DNA of 64,000 bases from assembly GCA_963727415.1 (NCBI GenBank), contig CAVSGF010000002.1, forward strand, positions 1,922,001 to 1,986,000, written 5' to 3'. The notes under the pieces were generated by a model. The model was not told the DNA's origin. It did not search any database and was given only the letters and a program-made list of their open reading frames with translations. Positions within the stretch are counted from its first letter, which is position 1. Each line of letters begins with the position of its first letter. Below are positions 1 through 8,413 of this stretch, one piece after another. This DNA is from DASQPR01 sp963727415. GTDB lineage: Bacteria; Actinomycetota; Actinomycetes; Mycobacteriales; Micromonosporaceae. The translations under genes were made by a program, and so were the position numbers.

Positions 1-1
1 G

Positions 2-916
2 GACCTGCCGGTCGCGCGGGTCGCCTCGCGCGGCGTCGCCCGGCTCATCGACCTGGCCGTCCAAGCCGTGCTGCTGATCGTACTGCAGGTCGCGCTGAGC
101 GCGGTGCTGGTGTTCATCAGCTGGCTGGACACCGCGCTGATGGACGCGGTGCTAGTCATTGTTGTGGTCGCGGTGTTTCTCGCCTACCCGATCGTGCTGG
201 AGACGCTGACCCGTGGGCGTACCGTCGGCAAGCTCGTCATGGGCCTGCGGGTGGTCCGCGATGACGGTGGCGCGATCCGGTTCCGGCAGGCGCTCACCCG
301 GGAACTGGTCGGGTACGCCGCCGAATGGCCCGGCCTTATGCCGCCACTGACCTGGGTGGCGTCGCTGGCGTGCATGCTGTCCGACACACGCGGCCGGCGC
401 GTCGGCGATATCAGCGCCGGCACCATCGTGGTACACGAGCGCACCCCGATCGTCTGGGGGTGGATCCCGGTGATGCCGCCGCACCTGGCCGGCTGGGCGG
501 CCACGCTCGACCTCGGTGCGGTCAGCGACGACCTGGCGCTGCAGATCCGGCAATACCTGATCCGGTACCGGTTCCTCACCCCTGCCAGCCGGACCTGCCT
601 CGGCATCGACCTGACCACCGAACTCGCCGCCCTCATCCAGCCGCCACCGCCACCGGGCGCCGGAGGCCGGGACTTCCTGATCGCGGTTCTCGCCGAGCGG
701 CACCGTAGGTCGCTGGCGCGCCTGGTACGAAGCCGGACCGCCACCGCCGCGGTGTGGCCGGAACTGATGCGGGCCACCGGCTACGACGCCTGGGTCGCCG
801 CGGCCGTACCCGCGGCCGGTCCGCCCCGGCCGCTGGCCGCGCCCGTCGTGATGCCGGCCGGCCCGCCCCCGTTGCGGACCAGCCCGATCCGGCAGGGCGC
901 GCCGCCCGCCGGCTGA
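2..916 (+). CDS. RDD family membrane protein (5' end outside the window)
   Basis: The frame is open from the first bases of the window, so the start codon lies upstream; a GTG at 68 is internal. The visible N-terminus carries the RDD signature (Arg and Asp in the segment RGVARLIDLAV) leading into the first hydrophobic helix. Two strongly hydrophobic segments follow (about codons 20-45 and 50-65), then the segment RTVGKLVMGLRVV typical of RDD proteins and a further helix. The C-terminal third is soluble and ends in a Pro/Ala-rich tail. RDD proteins are small polytopic membrane proteins of mostly unknown function, some linked to ion transport. Family assignment is firm; the role is unknown. Confidence 0.85.
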   Translation, partial: DLPVARVASRGVARLIDLAVQAVLLIVLQVALSAVLVFISWLDTALMDAVLVIVVVAVFLAYPIVLETLTRGRTVGKLVMGLRVVRDDGGAIRFRQALTRELVGYAAEWPGLMPPLTWVASLACMLSDTRGRRVGDISAGTIVVHERTPIVWGWIPVMPPHLAGWAATLDLGAVSDDLALQIRQYLIRYRFLTPASRTCLGIDLTTELAALIQPPPPPGAGGRDFLIAVLAERHRRSLARLVRSRTATAAVWPELMRATGYDAWVAAAVPAAGPPRPLAAPVVMPAGPPPLRTSPIRQGAPPAG

Positions 917-953
917 ACACGCGGGTGCCTCCGGTTCGGATATCGGACGGACC

Positions 954-1391
954 TCAGCTCCGTGCGGAGCCGGTCAGCGGGGCCAGCACATGCCATCCCA
1001 TCCTCTCGTACAGAGCCCGGCCCTCCTCAGTCGCGGCCAGTACACCCGCTGTAGCCCCCTGTCCGGCTGCGAGGCTGGTAAGCGTGTGCATTACCAGGCG
1101 TCCCAGACCGCGGCGTCGGTGAGCGGCGTCGGTCTCAACCTGGTCGACGACGAAGGCGAGGTGCGTGATGGCGACCTGGCCGCGCGCGGCGAAGGCACCG
1201 TCGGCGGCGCGGACCAGGACGCGGGAGACGCCGGCCCGGGTCCAGGTGTCCAGCCGGTACCCGTCCGCAATTGCCGGTGGAGTCTCGGCACGGGCGGTGC
1301 TCGGAGGTGAGGACATCAGGAAGCCGGGGCCGCCGGCAAGAGACCAGCCGGGCCCGAGCCATCGCTCGAGTGTGTCCGGCGCCGCGGGCAC
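954..1391 (-). CDS. GNAT family N-acetyltransferase
   Basis: A 145-residue single-domain protein. The acetyl-CoA binding loop is visible as RRRGLGRLVM (Q/RxxGxG/A motif), followed by helix alpha-4 and the typical ALYERMGW element near the C-terminus. Such proteins transfer acetyl from acetyl-CoA to an amine; the substrate cannot be read from sequence. The start used is GTG at 1391. The frame stays open and reads like protein for about 22 codons further upstream (to a stop at 1459) without a usable start codon, so the N-terminus may be misread or shortened. It is convergent with the RDD gene. Confidence 0.8.
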   Translation of the reverse strand: MPAAPDTLERWLGPGWSLAGGPGFLMSSPPSTARAETPPAIADGYRLDTWTRAGVSRVLVRAADGAFAARGQVAITHLAFVVDQVETDAAHRRRGLGRLVMHTLTSLAAGQGATAGVLAATEEGRALYERMGWHVLAPLTGSARS

Positions 1392-1522
1392 CTTCAGCCA
1401 TACGCCGGGTGCGGCCGTGTTCTCGGTGATTTTGCGGACGACCGTCTCAGCAAACTAGATGCATCAGTGTGATCTCAGGGTCGCCTATCCCCGGGCATCA
1501 CTGCACCGTCTGCGCGTGGCTG

Positions 1523-2383
1523 CTACTTGACTTCCGGCACCGGATAGTCCGCTGCCCAGTGCCGCACCGTCCGGGGCGGTTGTCCGGTGACCCGCCACAG
1601 CACCGAGTCGACCGGCGCCGGCACGCCCCGGTGCGCCGCCCACGTCGCCAGCAGCAAGTCGGCCGGCGCGTACGGGCTCATCGCCTCCCGGGCCGCCGCC
1701 TCGTCGAGTTCCACATAGGTCAGCGACCGGCCGTGCGCGGCACCGATCGCCTCGACTTGCTCGCGTAGCGTCATCGAGACCGGGCCGGCCACCTGGTACA
1801 CGGCCCCGGCGTGCACGTCGCCCCCCGGACCGCTGCCGGTCAGCGCCGCGGTCGCGAGCGCGGCGACGTCGGCCGGATGTACCGGCGAGACCTGGGCGTC
1901 GGCCCACGGGCCCCGGACCACGTCTCCGGCGGCCAGTTGCCCGGGCAGGTCGAAGGCCCACTGCAGGGCGTCAGACGACGCGACCTCCAGCCGCAGGAAC
2001 GTCCACTCCAGACCGGACGCTACGATCTGGCGTTCGATGTCGTGGTGGAACGCGGCCACCTCGCTGGTCTGCTCGTCGGCCGCGTCAACGATCGCCGCCG
2101 ACGACTGGAACACGATCCGGCGCACGCCCGCTTGCTCGGCGGCGGCCAGGAAGGCCGGTGCGAACCCGGCGGCGACGGCGAGCAGGAACACTGCCTCGAC
2201 GCCGGCCAGGGCCTCGGCCAGGCAGTCGGCGTCGGACAGGTCGCCGGCGACCACATCGATGCCGGCCGGCAGCCCGGCCTCGGCGGGATTGCGGGTCAGG
2301 ACCCGGACCGGCCGGTCCATGGCGGTGAGTTGCTCGACGATGGCGCGGCCGACCGGGGCGGTAGCGGCGGTTACCAGGATCAT
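1523..2383 (-). CDS. NmrA-like NAD(P)-binding protein (atypical SDR)
   Basis: About 286 residues. It begins MILVTAATAPVG, the Rossmann beta-alpha-beta of NmrA/atypical short-chain dehydrogenases, followed by RVLTRNP (NADP phosphate recognition) and the segment VVAGDLSD. These proteins sense or reduce with NAD(P)H, often as quinone reductases of the QorB type. The ATG at 2383 is chosen over longer frames because AAGGAGA lies 6-8 bases upstream and the Rossmann fold starts at residue 1. It is divergent from the WYL regulator at 2566, and the shared promoter region holds a perfect dyad, so it is the likely target of that regulator. Confidence 0.88.
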   Translation of the reverse strand: MILVTAATAPVGRAIVEQLTAMDRPVRVLTRNPAEAGLPAGIDVVAGDLSDADCLAEALAGVEAVFLLAVAAGFAPAFLAAAEQAGVRRIVFQSSAAIVDAADEQTSEVAAFHHDIERQIVASGLEWTFLRLEVASSDALQWAFDLPGQLAAGDVVRGPWADAQVSPVHPADVAALATAALTGSGPGGDVHAGAVYQVAGPVSMTLREQVEAIGAAHGRSLTYVELDEAAAREAMSPYAPADLLLATWAAHRGVPAPVDSVLWRVTGQPPRTVRHWAADYPVPEVK

Positions 2384-2520
2384 GATCGTCTCCTTCGTTT
2401 GATGCGGCGCCCGGGACTGGCCCGGCGTCGCGCGGCCGGACCGGTGTCGCGGACGGCCGGTGGCGGTGACGCGGCCCGGCAATCGCTGACCGGTGCCGGT
2501 CATACCGACACACTGCCAAG

Positions 2521-2547
2521 CCATTAGGAATACTTTGTTCCTAATGG
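2521..2547. promoter_or_regulatory. Perfect inverted repeat, likely operator of the WYL regulator
   Basis: Arms CCATTAGGAA (2521-2530) and TTCCTAATGG (2538-2547) are exact reverse complements with a 7-base spacer. The site lies 19 bases before the WYL gene and 138 bases before the divergent NmrA-like gene, and is far more AT-rich than its surroundings. An autoregulatory operator is the simplest reading. Confidence 0.7.
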
Positions 2548-2565
2548 GCTGCTAGTTTCTCCGGC

Positions 2566-3543
2566 ATGCTGGAAACGTCGGCGCGGCTGCTGAAACTGCT
2601 GTCGCTGCTGCAGGCCACACGCGAGTGCAGCGGCTCGGAACTCGCGCGGCGGCTGGGAGTCTCGGCGCGTACCGTCCGCAACGACGTCGACCGGCTGCGC
2701 GAACTCGGATACCCGGTGCACGCCACCCGGGGCGCCGCCGGCGGGTACCGGCTCGGCGCCGGCGCGGCGCTGCCACCGCTGCTGCTCGACGACGACGAGG
2801 CCGTCGCGGTCGCTGTCGGCCTGCGCTCCGGCGCCACCGGATCGGTCGCCGGCATAGAGGACGCGTCGCTGCGAGCCCTGGCCAAGCTGGAACAGGTATT
2901 GCCATCCCGGCTGCGGCACCGGTTGACCGCCCTGTCCCGGTACACCACGGCGGTACCGCCGATGGACCCGTCCTACCCGCGCGTGGACGCGGACGTGCTG
3001 ACCGCCATCGTGGCGTGCTGCCGGGACCGGGATCGGCTGCGGTTCGACTACACCGCGCATGACGGCCAGACGAGCCGCCGCGACGTCGAGCCGTACCAGG
3101 TGGTCAGCTGGGGCCGCCGCTGGTACCTGGTGGCGTGGGACGTCGACCGCGGCGACTGGCGCACCTACCGCATCGACCGGATCGAGCCGAAGATTCCGGC
3201 CGGGCCGCGGTTCACCCCGCGCCCGCTGCCGGCCGAGGACCTCGCCGGTTACGTCGCCCGCCACGCCGGGACCGCCACCTGGCGATATCAGACCCTGGTG
3301 ACGGTCTTCGCGCCGGCCGATCAGGTCGCGGCGAGGTTGCCGATCCTGGCCACCCCGGTCGAGCCCGTCGACGAGGGCACCTGCACGGTCCGGCTCGGCG
3401 CCGACACGGTGGAGTCGCTGGCGGTGTGGCTCGGCGCGCTCGGCGCCGACTTCCGTGTTGACCACGCGCCCGAACTCGCTGCTCACCTGCGAACTGTGGC
3501 CGAGCGTTACCGCCGTGCGGCCGGCCGGGCTGGGCCGGCGTAG
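2566..3543 (+). CDS. YafY/WYL-type transcriptional regulator
   Basis: 325 residues. The N-terminal 60 residues form a winged helix of the DeoR/HTH_11 kind (LARRLGVSARTVRNDVDRL), and the middle carries a WYL domain with the motif WYLVAWD around residue 188 and the flanking RTYRIDRI. WYL domains bind ligands, often nucleic-acid or small-molecule signals, and the family usually represses or activates an adjacent divergent gene. The perfect 10-bp dyad just upstream and the divergent NmrA-like reductase fit that arrangement. The ATG at 2566 opens directly on the helix-turn-helix. Ligand unknown. Confidence 0.9.
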   Translation: MLETSARLLKLLSLLQATRECSGSELARRLGVSARTVRNDVDRLRELGYPVHATRGAAGGYRLGAGAALPPLLLDDDEAVAVAVGLRSGATGSVAGIEDASLRALAKLEQVLPSRLRHRLTALSRYTTAVPPMDPSYPRVDADVLTAIVACCRDRDRLRFDYTAHDGQTSRRDVEPYQVVSWGRRWYLVAWDVDRGDWRTYRIDRIEPKIPAGPRFTPRPLPAEDLAGYVARHAGTATWRYQTLVTVFAPADQVAARLPILATPVEPVDEGTCTVRLGADTVESLAVWLGALGADFRVDHAPELAAHLRTVAERYRRAAGRAGPA

Positions 3544-3611
3544 CCGTCGGTCTTCCAAGCCCGGCGTGCCGGCTGCCGGTTTCTGTCGGAGGCGGCGGGC
3601 AGCATGGTGGC

Positions 3612-4256
3612 ATGCCAATCGACATCTACCTGGAGACCGGGCCGAAACGCTGCTGGGCCGCGGCGCTCGAGTGGCCGGGCTGGGCCCGGATCGGCACCGG
3701 CGAGGACGGCGCCGTCGAAGCCCTGGACGGCTACCGGGACCGGTACGCACCGGTCGCCGAACGCGCCGGCGTCGGCCTGCCCGCCGGCGATTTCCGGATC
3801 GTCGAACGAGTTGCCGGACGGCCGGTGGACACCAGCTTCGGGGTGCTCGGCGAACCCGCGGCGGCGGACCGGCAGCCGCTGTCGGCCGCGGCGGCCGGCC
3901 GGCTCGCTTCACTCGTGCGGGCCGCGTGGGACGAACTCGACGCGATCTACGCCCGCACCCCCGAGCATCTGCGCAAGGGGCCACGCGGCGGCGGACGGGA
4001 CCGGGAGAAGATGTTCGCGCACGTGCTCGGCGCCGAGGCCGGCTACGGGCGGAAGATCGGGGTACGCCACAAGCAGCCGGACAACGCCGATCGCGGCGCC
4101 ATCGGGGCGCTGCGTACCGACCTGCTGGCCGTGCTCGGCGCGCCGTCGGCCGGCGAGCCGCCGGAACCCAGGGGGTGGTTGCCGCGGTACGCGGCCCGCC
4201 GGATCTCGTGGCACGTGCTGGACCACGCGTGGGAGATGGAGGACAAGACGCCGTAG
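3612..4256 (+). CDS. Uncharacterised DinB-like protein
   Basis: 214 residues starting with ATG at 3612. No catalytic motif is recognisable. The C-terminal half has the helical, His-spaced look of DinB/YfiT-like four-helix proteins: EKMFAHVLGAEAGYGRKIG in one helix and ISWHVLDHAWEMEDK in the last. DinB-fold proteins are often metal-dependent thiol transferases or thiol-linked enzymes, but this assignment rests on pattern alone. The final dozen residues recur as an isolated remnant at 4718-4756 on the same strand, suggesting a lost paralogue next door. Convergent with the small membrane gene that follows. Confidence 0.7.
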   Translation: MPIDIYLETGPKRCWAAALEWPGWARIGTGEDGAVEALDGYRDRYAPVAERAGVGLPAGDFRIVERVAGRPVDTSFGVLGEPAAADRQPLSAAAAGRLASLVRAAWDELDAIYARTPEHLRKGPRGGGRDREKMFAHVLGAEAGYGRKIGVRHKQPDNADRGAIGALRTDLLAVLGAPSAGEPPEPRGWLPRYAARRISWHVLDHAWEMEDKTP

Positions 4257-4270
4257 TACGTCGTGCCGCG

Positions 4271-4711
4271 TCACGGACCGCCGGACAAGGCGTAGTCGAA
4301 GGCTGTTCCGCCGGGGTAGCGGATGTACAGGACAGTCGGTGGGATATCGGGGATTGGCGGTGCACTGAAGACTTCGCCGTTGCCCGGAGCCGAGCCGATT
4401 TTTTCGACGCCGGCGGGAAGAGCTTGCATGCGGTCACCGCGGTCGTATCTCCGACCGTCAAACGTGATCACCGGCGTATGTGCGCCTGGCGATAGCGCCC
4501 ATGTGCCGTAGCGGTCGTGGACCCGTTTGACCTGGACGGCGACGAGGGCAAAACCGACGACCAGAGCAAGCGCGACCACGACGAATGCACCAACAACCCC
4601 GCGCGGCCGGCGGCCAGGTGTTGCGGAAATCCGAGCCACGGTTGCTCCATTCGGCGCGCCACACGAACGCATCACTGTACGTCGCATGATCTCGTCGCGC
4701 TCGCCCGACAT
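4271..4711 (-). CDS. Small single-pass membrane protein, unknown function
   Basis: About 146 residues if started at ATG 4711; ATG 4687 is an alternative and neither has a clear ribosome binding site. An Arg-rich N-terminal stretch precedes one strong transmembrane helix (GVVGAFVVVALALVVGFALV), and the roughly 85-residue C-terminal part is predicted extracytoplasmic, with no motif I know. It lies between the DinB-like gene and a remnant of that gene's tail, so it may have arrived with the rearrangement that removed the paralogue. Confidence 0.55.
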   Translation of the reverse strand: MSGERDEIMRRTVMRSCGAPNGATVARISATPGRRPRGVVGAFVVVALALVVGFALVAVQVKRVHDRYGTWALSPGAHTPVITFDGRRYDRGDRMQALPAGVEKIGSAPGNGEVFSAPPIPDIPPTVLYIRYPGGTAFDYALSGGP

Positions 4712-4717
4712 CAGTGA

Positions 4718-4756
4718 CTCGACCACGCCTGGGAGATGGCCGATCGCACGATGTGA
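4718..4756 (+). pseudogene. Remnant of a second copy of the DinB-like gene's 3' end
   Basis: In frame 4718-4756 reads LDHAWEMADRTM then stop. The intact gene at 3612-4256 ends LDHAWEMEDKTP then stop. The preceding in-frame codon pair includes a stop (TGA at 4715), so no gene body remains in that frame. Confidence 0.5.
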
Positions 4757-4780
4757 AACCGGGGCCGTCCAGGCCGTCGG

Positions 4781-5563
4781 ATGACAGGTTGGCCGCATAC
4801 GGTGTGCCGCGTGCATGACGCCTCGATCACCGCGGTGCAACTCGCCGCCGCCCGCGCCTGGCCGGCACCGGTCTGCGAGCCCCTCGGGCAATGGTGGCTG
4901 CGATTCGCCGACGGATTCACCGGCCGCGGCAACTCGGCGCTGCCGGTGGGTGATCCCGGGGTGCCCATGGCCGAGGCACTCGACCGGGTCGAGGCGTTCT
5001 ACACCGCGCTCGGCCAGCCGGCCGCGGTCGAGGTGCCGCTACCGCTGCGCCACGACGTCGCCGAAGCGCTCGTCGTCCGGGGCTGGCATCGCCAGACGCG
5101 GGTGCTGGTGCAGACCGTCGGCCTGCCCGATCTGATTGCCGCCACCCCGGACGGTTCCGGCTTCGACCTGCTGCCGGAGCCGTCCGACGATCATCTGGCG
5201 ATGGTCCGGCAGGCCCGGCGGATGCTGCCGGCGGCGGCGATGCATCTGCTGACCGGTGTCCGCCCGGTCAGCTTCGCCGAGTTCCGGCGCGACGGGAGGC
5301 TGGTGTGCCGGGCGCGCGGCTCGGTAACCGACGGCTGGCTGGGCCTGATCGGCATCGAGACCGCCGTCGAAGCCCGGGGCCGGGGGCTGGCCCGCGCGGC
5401 CATCGGCCGGCTTGCCCGGCGGGCCGCCGATCACCAGGCCACCGGCGCGTTCCTGCAGGTTGAGGATGTGAACGAGCGTGCTCGAAGGTTGTACGAAGGG
5501 CTCGGTTTCGTGACGCACCACATCTACGAGCGGTACGCCACCACACCACCAGCCGCCCACTAG
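4781..5563 (+). CDS. GNAT family N-acetyltransferase (two-domain type)
   Basis: 260 residues from ATG 4781; an internal GTG near 4800 is a possible alternative. The N-terminal half (about 1-130) is the degenerate acetyltransferase-like domain found in tandem GNATs, with the motif GFTGRGNSALPVGDPG. The C-terminal half carries the true acetyl-CoA site VEARGRGLARA near residue 190 and the ending ARRLYEGLGF. It is likely to acetylate a small amine or a protein N-terminus; the substrate cannot be inferred. Nine bases separate its stop from that of the convergent kinase-like gene. Confidence 0.85.
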   Translation: MTGWPHTVCRVHDASITAVQLAAARAWPAPVCEPLGQWWLRFADGFTGRGNSALPVGDPGVPMAEALDRVEAFYTALGQPAAVEVPLPLRHDVAEALVVRGWHRQTRVLVQTVGLPDLIAATPDGSGFDLLPEPSDDHLAMVRQARRMLPAAAMHLLTGVRPVSFAEFRRDGRLVCRARGSVTDGWLGLIGIETAVEARGRGLARAAIGRLARRAADHQATGAFLQVEDVNERARRLYEGLGFVTHHIYERYATTPPAAH

Positions 5564-5572
5564 TGGCCGTGG

Positions 5573-6439
5573 TCAAATGCGCCCCAGCGCGTCCCGGGCG
5601 TACGCGTCGCGCCGATCACGCAGCAGGTCGGCTGTCAGGTCCGGCCGGCCCTGCGCGCTGATCGCGGAGGCGAACCAGCCGATGTCCGGTGGCGTGCTCA
5701 GCGCGGCGACCAGATCCCAGTAGGCGACGTCCTCGGCGGGCCGTCCGGCTTCCCGCTGCCAGCCGTCCAGGATGTCGTCGGCGGCCCCGATGCCGTGACA
5801 CATCGCGGCGTCGCACCGCAGCGAGCCCAGGTCGACGCCCGCCCGGCCGATCCCGGCGCAGTCCCAGTCGACGACCGCCGCGATCTCGTCGCCGTTCCAC
5901 AGGATGTTGCCCTGCCACAGGTCACCGTGGACGAACCCGGCGGCGCCACCCGGTTCGGTGGCCGACACCGCCTGCTCCGCTTCGACCAGGACATCGACCG
6001 GCGGGGCGGCCCGCCGCAGCGCGGCGAAGTCGACGCCGGCGATCGGGCGATCGCGGCGGGGCAGTCCGACCGAGACCGGCGCGGCGTGGATCCGGGCGGC
6101 CAGCGCACCCAAAGCCCGCAGCCGCGTCAACGGCCGCTGGGCTGGAATGGCGCTGCCGGATCCGCCGACGTATTCGACCAGGATCGCGGCCGGGTCGGTA
6201 GCGATCAACGCCGGGGCCGGGATGCCGTTGGCCACGGCAACCTGCAGTGCCTCGACTTCGATGCGCTGGGCAGCGCCGCTGACCTCGCGCAGAATCACCT
6301 GGTACATGCCGTCCCGGCCGCGCATCCGGACCAGCCACGGCGAGCCGCCGTCGCGCAGCCCCTGAACCCCGGTCACCTCGGCACCTGGCGCGGTACGGGC
6401 GACCGCCCAGTCGCGCAGTCCGGACGCCAAATCAGCCAC
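5573..6439 (-). CDS. Aminoglycoside phosphotransferase-like kinase
   Basis: 288 residues with the protein-kinase-like fold of the APH/choline kinase family. The catalytic loop is GFVHGDLWQGNILW (His-Gly-Asp...Asn) and the metal-binding Asp lies in AAVVDWDCAGIG. The ATP-lysine region is less clear in the N-lobe. These enzymes phosphorylate hydroxyls of aminoglycosides, macrolides, homoserine or other small molecules; nothing here shows an antibiotic substrate. Three other members of the family occur in the window (18036, 50100, 52596), so this is probably general metabolic diversity and not a resistance cassette. Confidence 0.85.
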   Translation of the reverse strand: MADLASGLRDWAVARTAPGAEVTGVQGLRDGGSPWLVRMRGRDGMYQVILREVSGAAQRIEVEALQVAVANGIPAPALIATDPAAILVEYVGGSGSAIPAQRPLTRLRALGALAARIHAAPVSVGLPRRDRPIAGVDFAALRRAAPPVDVLVEAEQAVSATEPGGAAGFVHGDLWQGNILWNGDEIAAVVDWDCAGIGRAGVDLGSLRCDAAMCHGIGAADDILDGWQREAGRPAEDVAYWDLVAALSTPPDIGWFASAISAQGRPDLTADLLRDRRDAYARDALGRI

Positions 6440-6678
6440 ATGCCGACCATATCGGTCAGACCACGGCCGCGGGGCCCGGGAACCCGCGGTTACCTTCTGG
6501 GGAGATCCGGCGGTGTCCAGGTCCGTGCGGCGCAGCGCGGCTCGCAGTTCGATACCGTGCCCGGCCAGGTTCGCGGCTCCGCCTTCCTGCCGGTCGATCG
6601 CGCAGATGGCGGCGACGATCGTGCAACGGGGTGATCACCTCGGGCGCCGGCCAAACCGGATCTGGCAGAGTGGGGCGG

Positions 6679-7632
6679 ATGCGCATCCTGGTCCTGGGCG
6701 GCGGCGCGTTCGTCGGCCGCGCCATCGTCACCCACGCCATCAGCTCCGGAGCCGAGGTCACCACGTTCTCCCGAGGTCGCACCGGAACCGGCCTGTTCCC
6801 GCAGGCCCGCCGTCTTGTCGGTGACCGGGACACCGGCGACTACGGAGCGCTGGCGGGTGAAACCTGGGATGCCGTCGTCGATGTCAGCGGCTACGTGCCG
6901 CGCCACGTCAACCAAGCGATGGATGCGCTCGGCGACCGGGCCGGGCGGTACTTGTTCGTCTCCAGCCAGGCCGTGTACACCCGCGATGACGTCGGCCCGG
7001 GATCGGACGAGGACACGGCGCTGCGGGCGCCGGTCCGCGATACCGAGGAACTCACCGACGCCACCTACGGTCCGCTGAAAGTCGCTTGCGAGCAGGACGT
7101 GCGCTCGCGCTTCGGGGACCGGGCCACCATCGTCCGGCCGGGCAAGGTGGCCGGGCCGAACGATCCGCAGCCGGGCCTGACCTACTGGGTACGCCGGGCG
7201 GCACGCGGCGGGGTCGTGGCCCTGCCTGGCCACCCGGACCAGCCGATCCAGGTCGTCGACTCGCGGGCGCTGGCGACCCTCGTGGTGCGGCTGCTTGCCG
7301 ACGACCGGCCGGGCGCCTTCCATGCCGTAGGCCCGGCGGAGCCGGAGACGATGGCATCGCTGATCCAGACGTGCGCACGAGTCGCGGGTACCGGGGTGCG
7401 GATCGTGCCGGTGCCGGCGCGCGAGTCGTTCCCGCTGATCCGGCGTCCCGGCCAGTGGTCGTCACAGCGGCGCAGCCCAGCCCGGGCGTACGCGGCAGGG
7501 ATGCCGGCCGTACCGCTTGAGATCACCGTCGCCGACGTGCTCGCCTGGGATCGGGGGCGAGGGGAGCCGCCACTCGACGGCGGGTTCACCGCCGCCGAGG
7601 AAGCGCGGGCGCTGGCCGAGGCCGCCCGATAG
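6679..7632 (+). CDS. NAD-dependent epimerase/dehydratase family protein
   Basis: About 317 residues. ATG 6679 starts the Rossmann motif MRILVLGGGAFVGRA; a longer in-frame start at 6631 adds non-conserved sequence. The protein follows the extended SDR plan: LFVSSQAVY in the catalytic region (Ser...Tyr) and a substrate domain ending in PLEITVADVLAWD. The canonical YxxxK is seen as YGPLK with Lys in the expected place. Likely a nucleotide-sugar or isoflavone-reductase-like oxidoreductase. A frameshifted relative occurs at 57523-58507. Divergent from the APH-like gene with a 239-base gap in which I find no further signal. Confidence 0.88.
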   Translation: MRILVLGGGAFVGRAIVTHAISSGAEVTTFSRGRTGTGLFPQARRLVGDRDTGDYGALAGETWDAVVDVSGYVPRHVNQAMDALGDRAGRYLFVSSQAVYTRDDVGPGSDEDTALRAPVRDTEELTDATYGPLKVACEQDVRSRFGDRATIVRPGKVAGPNDPQPGLTYWVRRAARGGVVALPGHPDQPIQVVDSRALATLVVRLLADDRPGAFHAVGPAEPETMASLIQTCARVAGTGVRIVPVPARESFPLIRRPGQWSSQRRSPARAYAAGMPAVPLEITVADVLAWDRGRGEPPLDGGFTAAEEARALAEAAR

Positions 7633-7665
7633 ATCGAGCGGCAGAACGCCCCGGGGTGGCGATAT

Positions 7666-8145
7666 TCATGTCACCTGCCTGGGCGCCTTGCGCATTCCCG
7701 TCGCCATGACCCGCATGACCTTGTGCGCGCCGTCGGCCGTCGGGTCGAACATCAACGGGCAACCACCGTCGATGACAGTGACGTTGTGCGCACGGCCGTA
7801 TGCGGCGGCCTCGTCGGACACACTGCCGGCCCCGTACAGGCGATGCATCCAAACGCGCTCGATGCCGAGGTCGACGCACTCGTGCATGGTGGCCTCCGCG
7901 TGTTCCGGGCGGGTTCCGATCACCACAGCTTCGACGCCGCCGGGCACCGACTTCAGATCCGGATAGGACCTGTCGCCTTCAACCTGTTCCGCGTTCGGAT
8001 TGATTGCGAACACGTCATAGCCGCGTTCCCGAAGCCGCTGATACACGATGTTGGCCCCGTGCCCCTTTGGGTTGCGGGACACTCCGGTCACCGCGATTCG
8101 CTTGTTGGCCAGGAATTCCGACGCGGCTTCCTTGATCGCGATCAT
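7666..8145 (-). CDS. CoA-binding protein (YccU type)
   Basis: 159 residues, the full length of the family. It is a single CoA-binding Rossmann domain like the N-terminus of succinyl-CoA synthetase alpha: IAVTGVSRNPKGHGANIVYQ then DVFAINPN and VVIGTRPEHAE. GAGGAGGGAAC precedes the ATG at 8145, making the start certain. Known members bind CoA or act as protein acylation sensors; the physiological role is unclear. It stands alone between the epimerase-like gene (convergent) and the RHH-ClpN regulator (divergent). Confidence 0.9.
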   Translation of the reverse strand: MIAIKEAASEFLANKRIAVTGVSRNPKGHGANIVYQRLRERGYDVFAINPNAEQVEGDRSYPDLKSVPGGVEAVVIGTRPEHAEATMHECVDLGIERVWMHRLYGAGSVSDEAAAYGRAHNVTVIDGGCPLMFDPTADGAHKVMRVMATGMRKAPRQVT

Positions 8146-8354
8146 GGTTCCCTCCTCAGCCGTCGTGCGAGCTCAAGGCTGTCCATAAAGTTCAGGCTTG
8201 GGGTGGGCTCAACGCCGTGACTAGGGTCTAAAGCCACCTCTGACCAGGTAGGTGTTGGCGACGGACATCCCGTTGCACGCTCACACAGAGCCAGCGCGGC
8301 GATCGCCAGGCAGACCCACCCCGGCGAGCCTGCCAGAATTGAAGCCCACCCGGA

Positions 8355-8389
8355 TTGGGGTTATAGATATGTAACCCCAAACGGGTTAC
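8355..8389. promoter_or_regulatory. Overlapping GGGTTA dyads, likely operator of the RHH-ClpN protein
   Basis: TTGGGGTTA (8355-8363) and TAACCCCAA (8372-8380) are perfect 9-base arms with an 8-base spacer. The second arm also pairs with a third copy: GTAACCC (8371-8377) and GGGTTAC (8383-8389). Three alternating half-sites 25 bases before the start codon suit cooperative binding by ribbon-helix-helix dimers. Confidence 0.72.
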
Positions 8390-8413
8390 GGTCGGCTTGA
8401 ACGGAGGTGACCT

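Noticed and set aside
2524..4461. Long minus-strand open frame of 645 codons
   Set aside because: Arg/Pro-rich translation without a family, lying opposite the WYL and DinB-like genes; an antisense shadow caused by high GC.
5573..6439. Antibiotic resistance kinase
   Set aside because: APH-like motifs alone do not show drug phosphorylation; four divergent members in the window argue for general metabolism.
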